Below are positions 28,917 through 36,248 of a stretch of DNA of 37,077 bases, piece by piece. Every line of letters begins with the position of its first letter. Position 1 is the first letter of the stretch. The stretch is taken from contig JADFRC010000003.1 of assembly GCA_022561455.1 (NCBI GenBank), positions 1-37,077 of the forward strand. Reading direction: 5' to 3'. Source of the DNA: Chloroflexota bacterium (GTDB lineage Bacteria > Chloroflexota > Dehalococcoidia > Lucifugimonadales > Australimonadaceae). A program made the position numbers and the translations under genes. Under the pieces are notes generated by a model, which did not search any database, was not told the origin of the DNA, and was given only the letters and a program-made list of their open reading frames with translations.

Positions 28917-29330
28917 GTGCAGTTCAACGACGCTCTGGAGTTCCTCGGGCGCGAGCACAGCGCCGTCGTCACGACCTTCGGCCGCTCCGGCCGCGCGCAG
29001 GCGACGATCGTGCGCGCGGGGCCCTACGAGGGCGGGATGGCGTTCGTGGTGCGCGGCGCCACGGTGAAGCTCGCGAACCTCCGCCGCGACCCGCGGTGCA
29101 CCGTGCTCACCGTGTCGCCCGACTGGCGGAAGTACGTCACGGTCGAGGGCAGCGCAACGGTCCACGCACCCGACAACACCGGCGCCGAGGAGCTGCGCCT
29201 GCTGCTCCGGGCGGCATTCGCAGCCGCCGGCGGCACGCATGAGGACTGGGAGGAGTACGACCGCGTCATGCGGGAGCAGGGGCGCGCGGTGGTCCTCGTC
29301 GCGCCCGAGCGAGTCTACGGCAGCGCCTAG
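28917..29330 (+). CDS. PPOX-fold (pyridoxamine 5'-phosphate oxidase-like) F420/FMN-binding protein
   Basis: 137 residues from GTG 28917, preceded by TAGGAG. The pattern FNDALEFLGREHSAVVTTFGRSGRAQATIVRA, VVRGATVKLANLRRDPRCTVLTV and WRKYVTVEGSATVH is the split-barrel flavin-binding fold of the PPOX class, of the type often assigned to F420-dependent oxidoreductases. Exact cofactor and substrate are unknown. It meets the ImmA-like gene tail to tail with a four-base overlap. Confidence 0.85.
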   Translation: MQFNDALEFLGREHSAVVTTFGRSGRAQATIVRAGPYEGGMAFVVRGATVKLANLRRDPRCTVLTVSPDWRKYVTVEGSATVHAPDNTGAEELRLLLRAAFAAAGGTHEDWEEYDRVMREQGRAVVLVAPERVYGSA

Positions 29331-29761
29331 TCCGCCGAGAGCTCCTCGAGCAGCGCCGCCGCCCAGGCCGCCTTCGGCTCGGGGATGCCGCAGTGCGCGG
29401 CGAGCGTCCGGCTGCCGGGCAAGCGGCGCGGCGTCGCGGGCAGCAGCAGCCCCGCGGCGAACTCCTCCGCCTGGCGCTCGGCCTTCACGCGGTTGACCCA
29501 CTGCCACGACTCCAGATACAGGCTCGTGCCCGTGTGCAGCAGCCGGTGGCCGATGGCATGCGCGGTCAGCCAACGCACCCAGGGCGCAGACAGCCGGTCG
29601 TCGATGCCGATAGCACCCTCGATGATCACCTCGCGGACCCTGCCCTCGAACCGCCACGGGACGACCTCGAGACCGAGGCGGTGGAGCAGCGGCGACAGGT
29701 CGGCTGGTGCTTCGAGACCGGACGAGCGGGCCAGCGAGCGGCCCCTGGCAAACGCACGCAT
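29327..29761 (-). CDS. ImmA/IrrE-like metallopeptidase homologue with altered active site
   Basis: 144 residues from ATG 29761, with GGAGG nine bases upstream. The core WLTAHAIGHRLLHTG followed by ERQAEEFAAGLLLP matches the layout of ImmA/IrrE peptidases, where HELGH binds zinc and a later Glu completes the site. Here the first motif is HAIGH (68-72): both histidines remain, but the catalytic Glu is Ala (codon GCC). The downstream Glu is present. The protein is therefore predicted to bind metal but to be inactive as a protease. It lies 92 bases downstream of an XRE regulator on the same strand, the usual ImmA-ImmR pairing. Family assignment is moderately sure. Confidence 0.75.
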   Translation of the reverse strand: MRAFARGRSLARSSGLEAPADLSPLLHRLGLEVVPWRFEGRVREVIIEGAIGIDDRLSAPWVRWLTAHAIGHRLLHTGTSLYLESWQWVNRVKAERQAEEFAAGLLLPATPRRLPGSRTLAAHCGIPEPKAAWAAALLEELSAD

Positions 29762-29853
29762 AACGGCGATCCTCCGGGTCCTCCCCCGAGGGCGCATTGT
29801 CCGAGACGGCTGATGCGGATGCTAGGGGCGATTGTCGGGAGGCGTGCGGACAG

Positions 29854-30222
29854 CTAGCTGCGCTTGCTGCGGACGTAGCGGGCGAAGTCGCGGACCTGCT
29901 CCCACTCCGCGTCGGTGAGGTCGCCGACCTCGTAGAGGCGTGCCAGGTCCGTGCCGCGGATCGGCGTGTCGTACTCCTCCTGCGTGATGTGGCCCGCGTG
30001 GACCAGCAGCTCGCCGACCGGCACGCCCATGGCGGCGGCGAGCTTCTTGAGCGTCGACGGCCGCGGCACGTTGCCGTGGTTGAACAGCGCGCTCAAGGTC
30101 GTATGCGGGATCCCCGCGCGCTGGGCGAGCGCCAGCTGCGAGCTTGAGCGTTCGCCGAGCCACCGCTTGATGAAAGCCGCCAGCTGCTTCGAGTCCGTGC
30201 TTGCCACGGCGGGATTGTACAT
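29854..30222 (-). CDS. XRE-family HTH transcriptional regulator
   Basis: 122 residues from ATG 30222 (GTG 30207 is an alternative; neither has a clear ribosome site). The HTH lies at about 28-70: SSSQLALAQRAGIPHTTLSALFNHGNVPRPSTLKKLAAAMGV, close to the Cro/CI pattern. The C-terminal 50 residues (DTPIRGTDLARLYEVGDLTDAEWEQVRDFARYVRSKRS) are acidic and helical. It is followed by the ImmA-like gene, so the two probably form a regulator/anti-repressor pair. Divergent from the zinc-ribbon gene. Confidence 0.85.
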   Translation of the reverse strand: MYNPAVASTDSKQLAAFIKRWLGERSSSQLALAQRAGIPHTTLSALFNHGNVPRPSTLKKLAAAMGVPVGELLVHAGHITQEEYDTPIRGTDLARLYEVGDLTDAEWEQVRDFARYVRSKRS

Positions 30223-30339
30223 CGGCCAGCCCGAATCCCGTGACAGCCGGCCCTCGCCCGGCGGTGGGCTTCTGCGTACCATCGTCATATTCATTTCAGT
30301 CAGTACCCGTTATATGACTACGCCGGTCCAGGGGGTGGC
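30223..30339. promoter_or_regulatory. divergent intergenic region, XRE regulator / zinc-ribbon protein
   Basis: 117 bases, noticeably A/T-richer at 30280-30320 (TCATATTCATTTCAGT, TTATATGACTA). TATATG at 30311-30316 could be a -10 element for the zinc-ribbon gene. A natural place for XRE autoregulation, but I see no clear operator repeat. Confidence 0.35.
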
Positions 30340-30501
30340 ATGCCCGTCGTCCACGAGAACGTCCGATGCCCGCGCTGCCTGAGCCGAGGCGCTCGCGAGC
30401 TGAGTTGCCTGCCGGAGGAGCGCCACGCCGTCTACATGTGCCCGTTCTGCAAGCACACGTGGTGCGAGTCGGGCCGCCAGCCCGCGCCCGCCGCGGCCTG
30501 A
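30340..30501 (+). CDS. 53-residue zinc-ribbon protein (not in the ORF track)
   Basis: ATG 30340 to TGA 30501. The translation has CPRC (Cys10, Cys13) and CPFC (Cys34, Cys37), a typical two-knuckle zinc ribbon, with a third single Cys23 and Cys42 and the ending HTWCESGR. GGGGGTGG lies just upstream as a ribosome site. Such small ribbons occur in regulatory, phage and transcription-related proteins. No specific function can be claimed. Confidence 0.7.
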   Translation: MPVVHENVRCPRCLSRGARELSCLPEERHAVYMCPFCKHTWCESGRQPAPAAA

Positions 30502-30678
30502 CCTCCGCCGCTGGTGTGCCCCGTAACCGTGGCCTCAAGCGCAGGACGGTTTGACGCGTTGGCCGACACCAAACGGTACGTTTGGCGCTCGGACAGCGTT
30601 GGCACTGAGGTCGGTCGTTGGGCGAGAAGCCCGCAGTCTGACCCGAGAGTCTGTCTCTAGCTAGTCGAGCGTGACTCG
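30502..30678. other. convergent intergenic region with a short palindrome
   Basis: 177 bases between the zinc-ribbon gene and the methyltransferase (convergent). It contains CCAAACG-GTA-CGTTTGG at 30569-30585, a perfect 7-bp inverted repeat, and a weaker TAGTCGAGCGTGACTCGCTA at the methyltransferase end. These may be terminators or a protein-binding site. Confidence 0.45.
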
Positions 30679-32322
30679 CTAGATCATCCTCTTTGTCCTG
30701 CTCGGGGGCCTCCGTCGCCGGGGAGCACGCTTAAAGGTCGGCGCCGGAGCATGTCGCGGATAGTGGGGTTCTCGGCCATCTAGGAGCTCGGCAATGGTGA
30801 GGATCTGGACCCGCGGGTACTTGTCCTCGGGAAAGTGCTCTGGCGTGTAGAATCCCGCGACTACGGCTTCCTCCTGCATTGGCTTCGTCGGCTCTTCCAG
30901 GGTGACGAACAATCCGATGGGCGCTCCTTCTCGCTCGAGCACGCCTTTCAGGTCGCGTATCTGGTTCACCGTCACGTGGCCGCTCTTCACCGATACGATG
31001 ACCTCTTTGGCCTTTCCACTGTTGTCGTCGAAGAAGTTGATATAGCCGTCTATTCCCTTGTCCGCTCCCTTTTTCCCGGCTTGGGAGGGCCGTGCGTCTA
31101 CAAGCCCCGCAGCCCAATACTGGAACTGGTACCGACCGTCATGCTCGCTCTCGGCAGCGAGTGCCTTTGCGCCCTCAAGATCTTTCGGGTCACCCACCAC
31201 GTCGTAGGGTGCTAGGTCTTCCTCGAACGTGTCTTTCAGCCGTTTCTTCATCAGGCTGATTGCCAAGTGCGTGATGTCGATGCCTACCCACCGCCGCTTT
31301 AGCCGCTCAGCGACCGCGACCGCGGTGCCACATCCGCAGAAGGGATCCAACACAAGGTCCCCCTCGTCGCTGCTCGCCTCAACGATCCGTTCCAGAAGTG
31401 CCTCTGGTTTCTGCGTGGGGTATCCGAGACGCTCGCGGGCCTGCGGATTGACGGGCGGAATGTCCGTCCAAATGTTCTGAAGTGGTACCCCAGGCATCTC
31501 GTCGGCGTACTCAAGAAGAGTGGGGGTGCCGGTCCGCGTGTAACGTAGAAGGCCGTCCCTCTCGTACTGCTCCATCACCTCCTGCCGAATCGCCCACGTC
31601 CGGCTGGGAGCCGGCATCTTGCCTCGCCAGTTGTAGAGAAGTGCGGGACTACCTTCGCCATGGCGTGGAGCGTCCAGCGGGACAGTGCGGAAGAGTCTTC
31701 CGGTCGCGTCGGGCTTGAAGTGTGAGTCGTAATATTCCTCGCGATAGGGTGTGTGCCGTGTGTTCCACTTGGCCTTGGAGGTTTTGCCGTAGAAGAGGAT
31801 GGTGTCTGAGATTCGCCCAAACCTCTTTGGGTCATTGTGGGCATTCGCCCGTTTCCAGATGATCTCGTTTCTGAAGTTTCGCGCGCCAAAGACCGCGTCC
31901 ATCAGCAGCTTCAAGTAGTGGCTAGCCGTGGGGTCGCAATGTAGGTAGATACTGCCTGTCATCTTCAGGACCCGATGCAGCTCCATCATCCGCTGGGCCA
32001 TCATGGTCAAGTAAGCCATCATGTCGTTCTGACCAAGGAAAGCACGCATCGCTTGGAGCAAGTCGCCTACGTGTTTTGGCGCGTGCCGAACCATCTCTTC
32101 GTAGGCGGCTTCGGACTCCAGCCCCCAGTGCCAGGTGTCTTCAAACGCCGCAATCTGCGCCGCGGAGCGGTCCCCGCTCGTTTCTTTGAACAGCACATTG
32201 TACGTGGCGTTTGAGTTGAACGGCGGGTCCAAGTAGATGAGATCAACGCTCTCGTCGGGCACGTGCTGCCGCAGGATGTCGAAGTTGTCCCCGAAGTAGA
32301 GTTTGTTTTTCCAGTCTGCCAT
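30679..32322 (-). CDS. DNA methyltransferase fused to a restriction-endonuclease-like domain
   Basis: 547 residues; GAGGTGG precedes the ATG. N-terminal [10 protein letters not shown] and catalytic LDPPFNSN (DPPF at 32-35) come before the SAM motif [17 protein letters not shown] (about 325-340) with GIDI, the motif order of beta-class N6-adenine/N4-cytosine methyltransferases. [12 protein letters not shown] precedes the SAM motif as usual. After about 400, [12 protein letters not shown] and [21 protein letters not shown], then [13 protein letters not shown] form a PD-(D/E)XK/Mrr-like domain known as an extension in this family. The C-terminus is basic. Base composition is clearly lower in G+C than the neighbours, and it has no separate restriction partner, suggesting transfer. 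Recognition sequence unknown. Confidence 0.9.
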   Translation of the reverse strand: MADWKNKLYFGDNFDILRQHVPDESVDLIYLDPPFNSNATYNVLFKETSGDRSAAQIAAFEDTWHWGLESEAAYEEMVRHAPKHVGDLLQAMRAFLGQNDMMAYLTMMAQRMMELHRVLKMTGSIYLHCDPTASHYLKLLMDAVFGARNFRNEIIWKRANAHNDPKRFGRISDTILFYGKTSKAKWNTRHTPYREEYYDSHFKPDATGRLFRTVPLDAPRHGEGSPALLYNWRGKMPAPSRTWAIRQEVMEQYERDGLLRYTRTGTPTLLEYADEMPGVPLQNIWTDIPPVNPQARERLGYPTQKPEALLERIVEASSDEGDLVLDPFCGCGTAVAVAERLKRRWVGIDITHLAISLMKKRLKDTFEEDLAPYDVVGDPKDLEGAKALAAESEHDGRYQFQYWAAGLVDARPSQAGKKGADKGIDGYINFFDDNSGKAKEVIVSVKSGHVTVNQIRDLKGVLEREGAPIGLFVTLEEPTKPMQEEAVVAGFYTPEHFPEDKYPRVQILTIAELLDGREPHYPRHAPAPTFKRAPRRRRPPSRTKRMI

Positions 32323-32525
32323 TCCCCCACCTCTCGCCCCAGCGGGCTGATGGCCATGTTACACGGGGGTAGACCCAATCACGCACCCGCGGAATGGCGC
32401 TAGCAGGCGTTCATCGTGGAATGGCCGGGTAGCGAGCTCCAGATCCAGCACCGCTCGCACCCTTCTCCTCGCCCTGCCACCTCCCCCTTACCCCATTGCA
32501 ACCGTTATGACAGCATGAGCGGGAG

Positions 32526-32545
32526 GGCCGGTGCGCGCACCGGCC
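32526..32545. promoter_or_regulatory. perfect 20-base palindrome upstream of terminase
   Basis: GGCCGGTGCGCGCACCGGCC reads the same on both strands. It lies 112 bases before the terminase start. It could be a DNA-binding site (packaging or repressor) or a hairpin. Confidence 0.5.
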
Positions 32546-32590
32546 ATGCCAGCCGCTAGACCCGGCCGGCGATCGAGACCCCCAGCAAAG

Positions 32591-32621
32591 CGGAGCGAGC
32601 CGTTACGGCCCGCTCCGTTTT
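32591..32621 (+). terminator. intrinsic terminator in the terminase leader
   Basis: CGGAGCG pairs with CGCTCCG, with an inner GCCG-TTA-CGGC stem, followed by TTTTG. It ends 35 bases before the terminase ATG, so on the plus strand it would stop transcription into the terminase gene unless overridden. Confidence 0.6.
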
Positions 32622-32656
32622 GCGTTCCCCGGCCCGCCGGGCGAGAGACGAGAGGA

Positions 32657-34306
32657 ATGGCCGAGCAACCGGAGCAGCAGCGAGACGCACCTGCGGCAGG
32701 CGATGCCGCCGGAGCGGCGCCGCGTGCTCAGGCCGGAGCCGGGGCAGAGCACGAGCAGCAGCCCTACGTCCTCGCCATCCGCCAGTGGCTCCAGCGCAAC
32801 CACGTCAGAAACGTGGCGCTCGCCGGCAGGGCCCGCATCGGCCGCTCCACCCTCGGGCACATCCTCTCCGGCCGCGAGCCCTCTGACTTCATCCTCGACA
32901 AGCTCGCCACGTCCACCAAGCCCCCCCTGACCCGGATGCGGCGCGATCAGCGCGTCGCGGCCCAGGCCCGGCCGGCGCCCCAGCCTTCGGACTACGCCTC
33001 CGACCCCGTCGCCTTCGTGCGGGACGTGCTCGGCGACGCCGGGCGTCCCTACGCCAAGCAGGTCGAGCTGTTCGAGGCCGTCGCCCGCCACCGACGGGTC
33101 TCCGTCGTCGGCTGCAACGGCTCCGGCAAGGACTGGGCCGCGGCCAGGGTCGTGCTCTGGTGGCTCGCCACCCATCGGCGGGCCAAGGCCGTCGTGACGG
33201 GACCCACCCAGCGCCAGGTCGAGGAGGTCCTCTGGCGGGAGATGCGCACCGCCTTCGGTGCGGCCCGCGACCGGCTCCCCGGACAGATGTACACCGCGCG
33301 CTACGTCGTCGACAACGACCGCTTCGCCCTGGGCTTCGCCACCAACCACCCCTACAACCTCCAGGGCTTCCACTCGCCCAACCTGCTCGTGGTCGTGACC
33401 GAGGCGCACGCCGTCGGCCAGGAGCACATGGACGCGCTCAAGCGGCTCAACCCGAAGCGCCTGCTGCTCACCGGCAACCCGCTCACGCTCTCCGGCGAGT
33501 TCTACGACTCCCACCACCGCAAGGCCAGCCTTTATACGCGCGTGTCCATCTCGGCCTTCGACACGCCGAATCTCCAGCTGGGACGCGACGACGCCGTGCC
33601 CGGCATGCTCACGCCCGAGGACGTCGAGGAGCGCCGGCGCGACTGGGGCGAGGACCACCCGCTCTACGTGGCCGCCGTGCTGGGGCAGTTCCCCGAGGCG
33701 CTCGAGGACTCGCTGATCTCCCGCAAGCAGCTCGACGAGGCGGTCGAGCGGTGGAGCTCGACCTCGGCCGAGACCGGCAAGCCGTGGATCATGGGCGTCG
33801 ACGTCGCGCGGTTCGGGTCCGACAAGACCGTCTTGTGCCTGCGGCGCGGCGGGCGCGTGGAGCGCATCCATGAGCTGCGTGGCGCCGACACCATGCAGAC
33901 CGCGGGGCGCGTCCTGGACTACGTCTGGCGGCACGGCGTCCAGGCCGTCTTCGTCGACGCGGCCGGCGTGGGCGGCGGCGTGGTGGACCGGCTCAAGGAG
34001 CTCCAGCAGCCGGTGGTAGAAGTGCAGGTCGGCGGCGCAGCCTCGAACCCGAGCCGGTTCATCAACCTGCGCGCCGAGATCTTCTGGGACCTGCGCCGGC
34101 GCTTCCTGACCGGCAGCATCGCCATCCCCGACGACGCCGAGCTCGCCGGACAGCTGCTCGCGCTGCGCTACGACATCGCCAGCAGCGGCCGCATCCAGCT
34201 CGAGAGCAAGGCGGACCTGCGCGCCAAAGGACAGCCGTCGCCCGATCGGGCCGACGCCCTGGCGCTCGCCTTCATGGCGCCGGCCTCGATGGACGTGTGG
34301 GTATGA
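32657..34306 (+). CDS. phage terminase large subunit with N-terminal XRE-like HTH
   Basis: 549 residues from ATG 32657, preceded by GAGAGGA. After a disordered Ala/Gln-rich start, residues 38-88 read like an XRE HTH (ALAGRARIGRSTLGHILSGR, FILDKLATS). The packaging ATPase follows: Walker A VGCNGSGKDW (151-160), Walker B-like LLVVVTEAH (243-251), coupling motif LLLTGNP (269-275). The RNase H-fold nuclease shows GVDVARFGSDKT (Asp382), FVDAAGVGGG (Asp434) and SPDRADALALAF (Asp530/533). It pumps phage DNA into the prohead and cuts it. Small terminase subunits usually provide the HTH as a separate protein; none is seen here. The stop overlaps the next gene by ATGA. Confidence 0.92.
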   Translation: MAEQPEQQRDAPAAGDAAGAAPRAQAGAGAEHEQQPYVLAIRQWLQRNHVRNVALAGRARIGRSTLGHILSGREPSDFILDKLATSTKPPLTRMRRDQRVAAQARPAPQPSDYASDPVAFVRDVLGDAGRPYAKQVELFEAVARHRRVSVVGCNGSGKDWAAARVVLWWLATHRRAKAVVTGPTQRQVEEVLWREMRTAFGAARDRLPGQMYTARYVVDNDRFALGFATNHPYNLQGFHSPNLLVVVTEAHAVGQEHMDALKRLNPKRLLLTGNPLTLSGEFYDSHHRKASLYTRVSISAFDTPNLQLGRDDAVPGMLTPEDVEERRRDWGEDHPLYVAAVLGQFPEALEDSLISRKQLDEAVERWSSTSAETGKPWIMGVDVARFGSDKTVLCLRRGGRVERIHELRGADTMQTAGRVLDYVWRHGVQAVFVDAAGVGGGVVDRLKELQQPVVEVQVGGAASNPSRFINLRAEIFWDLRRRFLTGSIAIPDDAELAGQLLALRYDIASSGRIQLESKADLRAKGQPSPDRADALALAFMAPASMDVWV

Positions 34307-34506
34307 AGGCCGTGCTGCGCTCGATCGAGCGAGCCGCCCGCGAGCTCGTGGCGCTCTTCGCAGCGCTGGCCCTCGTGCCGCTGGCGCCCGGCCTCGGCGC
34401 GTCGTACGCGGGCGCGCCCTGGCAAGCCCTCGTGCTGAGCGGCGCGTGGGCGGCGTGCTGGTACGCATGGCTGTGGGGGCGGCTGCGGACGCAAAACGCG
34501 CCGTGA
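34303..34506 (+). CDS. small membrane protein of the phage cassette
   Basis: 67 residues from ATG 34303, overlapping the terminase stop (ATGA). Two hydrophobic stretches (LVALFAALALVPLAPGLGA and ALVLSGAWAACWYAWLWG) separated by a short loop make it a likely two-helix membrane protein. Size and place would suit a holin-like or head-assembly accessory protein, but nothing specific can be shown. Confidence 0.65.
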   Translation: MKAVLRSIERAARELVALFAALALVPLAPGLGASYAGAPWQALVLSGAWAACWYAWLWGRLRTQNAP

Positions 34507-34544
34507 CCCCCCCTCCTCAGAGGGGGCCCTGCGGAATGCCCGTT

Positions 34545-34745
34545 CCGTGGGCGGGATGAGGAGTGCAGAGGGCCTGCCCTGAGCCTGTCGAAGGGGGCAG
34601 AGCCCCTCTGCCGGGGGCGCGGGGGTGTCCCCCGCATCCAAGTTTCCCACCCCCTTCCTGGAGGAAGGGGGACGGGGGGATGGTCGAAACGCCCGTCGGC
34701 AGCCGACGCCATAACGAGGTAACCCGCAGTCAGGCAAGTGGACAC
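34545..34745. repeat. hairpin element copy P1 with nested repeat
   Basis: Core 34558-34704: GAGTGCAGAG, hairpin 1 enlarged by CCCTGAGCCTGTCGAAGGG, hairpin 2 (GGGGGTGTCCCCC), a diverged spacer CATCCAAGTTTCCCAC, hairpin 3 with a shorter loop (CCCCCTTCCTGGAGGAAGGGGG), GGATGGTCGAAACG. The spacer and loop define a second subfamily shared with P2. Confidence 0.8.
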
Positions 34746-34890
34746 AAAAGAAGGGAGTGCAGAGGGGCGGAGCCCCTATGCCGGGGGCGCGGGGGTGTCC
34801 CCCGCATCCAAGTTTCCCACCCCCTTCCTGGAGGAAGGGGGACGGGGGGATGGTCGAAACGCCCGTCGGCAGCCAACCATAGCGAGGACA
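34746..34890. repeat. hairpin element copy P2 (tandem to P1)
   Basis: Same subfamily as P1, 194 bases downstream, without the nested repeat: hairpin 1 is GAGGGGC-GGA-GCCCCTA. It ends with CCCGTCGGCAGCC, as P1 does, just before the portal ribosome site. Confidence 0.85.
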
Positions 34891-34907
34891 GAAAAGAGAG
34901 GTGAGCG

Positions 34908-36083
34908 ATGCTCGATACCCTACGGACCCTGCTCGGTACCCCAGACACGACCACGAGGGCCAACGACCCCCTCGGCGGCGCGCTGCGCATGCTCCAACCC
35001 GACCACGGCGTCGGCCCCGAGTGGCAGGCGACCGTCTACGGCGAGTACTACGCCCGCAGCCCCGACGTCTATGCGGCCGTCAAGCTGCGCGCCGAGTCGG
35101 TCGCCCGCCCGCCGCTGCTGGTCCGCAGGCGCGATGCCTCCGGCACCTCCGTGCCCGTCGGGCACGACCACCCGGTCCAGCGGCTCATCGACTCCGTCAA
35201 CAGCTGGTGGACGCGCGTCGACCTGCTCGTCGCCACCGAGACGTACCTCTGCCTCTGGGGCGCCGCATTCTGGTTTTTAGGGCACTCAGGTGCCGGGTCA
35301 GCCGACCCCGACGAGATCTGGGCGCTGCGGCCGGACCGCGTCCGCGTCGTGCGCGACCCCGGCAAGTACGTCGCCGGCTTCGTCTACACGGAGAACGGGC
35401 GCGAGTTCCCGATGCTGCCCGAGGAGGTCGTCTGGTTCCGCTACTTCAATCCGCTCGAGGAGTTCGCAGGCCTCTCGCCGCTCGCGGCCGCGCGGCTGAC
35501 CGCGGACATGGGCATAGACGCGCTGCGCTTCAACCGCGAGTTCTTCCGGAACGGCGCGCAGCCGCAGGACATCGTCTTCCGCGCGCACGGGCAGGTCACC
35601 GACGAGCAGGTCGCGGCGTTCTATGCGCGGCTCGACGCCCGCTTCACCGGCCCGCAGCGCGCACAGCGCCCGATCGTGACCGGCGAGGGCTGGGAGGTCC
35701 AACGCCTCGGCATCAACCACCGCGACATGGAGTGGCTGGCCGGGATGCGGTGGAGCCTGGAAGGCATCGCCCGCGTCTACGGCATCCCACTGCCGCTCCT
35801 CGAGGACTTCTCGCACGCCACCTTCGCCAACGTGCGGGAGGCGCGGCGCCTGTTCTGGGAGAAGACGGTTGTCCCAGAGCTCGTGTTCCTAGAAGCGACC
35901 ATCGCCGAGGGCCTGCTCCCACGCCTCGGCCCGCAGGCGCAAGGCCTCGAAGTCGCCTTCGACCTGAGCGCCATCGAGGCCCTGAGCGAGACGGACGCCG
36001 AGCGCACCCGCCGCCACGTCGCCCTCGTCCAGGCGGGCATCATGACCGTGGACGAAGTGCGCAGGGAGCGGGGGCTTGGGTGA
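34908..36083 (+). CDS. HK97-type phage portal protein
   Basis: 391 residues from ATG 34908 with AGAGAGGTGAG upstream. Key features: YYARSPDVYAAVKLRAESVARPPLLV at the start, HPVQRLIDSVNSWWTRVDLL, PEEVVWFRYFNPLEEFAGLSPLAAARL, and the long helix LLEDFSHATFANVREARRLFWEKTVVP near the C-terminus. These are diagnostic for the HK97 portal family, which forms the dodecameric DNA gate at the head vertex. Length is normal to slightly short. It is separated from the terminase by the two repeat elements. Confidence 0.94.
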   Translation: MLDTLRTLLGTPDTTTRANDPLGGALRMLQPDHGVGPEWQATVYGEYYARSPDVYAAVKLRAESVARPPLLVRRRDASGTSVPVGHDHPVQRLIDSVNSWWTRVDLLVATETYLCLWGAAFWFLGHSGAGSADPDEIWALRPDRVRVVRDPGKYVAGFVYTENGREFPMLPEEVVWFRYFNPLEEFAGLSPLAAARLTADMGIDALRFNREFFRNGAQPQDIVFRAHGQVTDEQVAAFYARLDARFTGPQRAQRPIVTGEGWEVQRLGINHRDMEWLAGMRWSLEGIARVYGIPLPLLEDFSHATFANVREARRLFWEKTVVPELVFLEATIAEGLLPRLGPQAQGLEVAFDLSAIEALSETDAERTRRHVALVQAGIMTVDEVRRERGLG

Positions 36084-36248
36084 GGGTAAGCAAAACCGAA
36101 GGTGACAACCGCATGTAGTGTAACTGTCACTCATCTGTCATCATAGTGACGAGTCATCGACACACACACCCGGGCGGACGAGCCCCCGGCAGGTCCTTTG
36201 CAGGACGGCCGGGGGCTTTTTTCGTGCCCCGGCGTGAGGAGCGCAAGC
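36084..36248. other. portal-protease spacer with inverted repeat and terminator
   Basis: 165 bases. A/T-richer start with GTCACT...AGTGAC (about 36126-36150) and repeated CTGTCA; then a strong intrinsic terminator (36182-36222) 26 bases before the protease ATG. No gene. Confidence 0.55.
36182..36222 (+). terminator. strong intrinsic terminator in the protease leader
   Basis: GCCCCCGGC pairs with GCCGGGGGC, with an inner GTCC/GGAC stem, followed by six T. This is the clearest rho-independent terminator in the window. Confidence 0.85.

Larger units (their letters stand above)
32323..32656. other. 334-base intergenic region upstream of the phage cassette
   Basis: No gene seen. It holds the methyltransferase leader, a 20-base palindrome (32526-32545) and an intrinsic-terminator-like hairpin (32591-32621). 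It is the boundary between the lower-G+C methyltransferase and the phage genes, so an attachment site could lie here, but no duplicated att sequence is recognisable. Confidence 0.6.
34507..34907. other. 401-base gap in the phage cassette, filled by two hairpin elements
   Basis: Two tandem copies of the hairpin element occupy nearly the whole space between the small membrane protein and portal genes. Track ORFs here are repeat read-through and not genes. Hairpin-like CCCCCTCCTCAGAGGGGG precedes the first copy. Confidence 0.8.

Noticed and set aside
32603-34468. 621-residue minus-strand ORF
   Set aside because: Antisense to the terminase; low-complexity Arg/Gly/Val composition.
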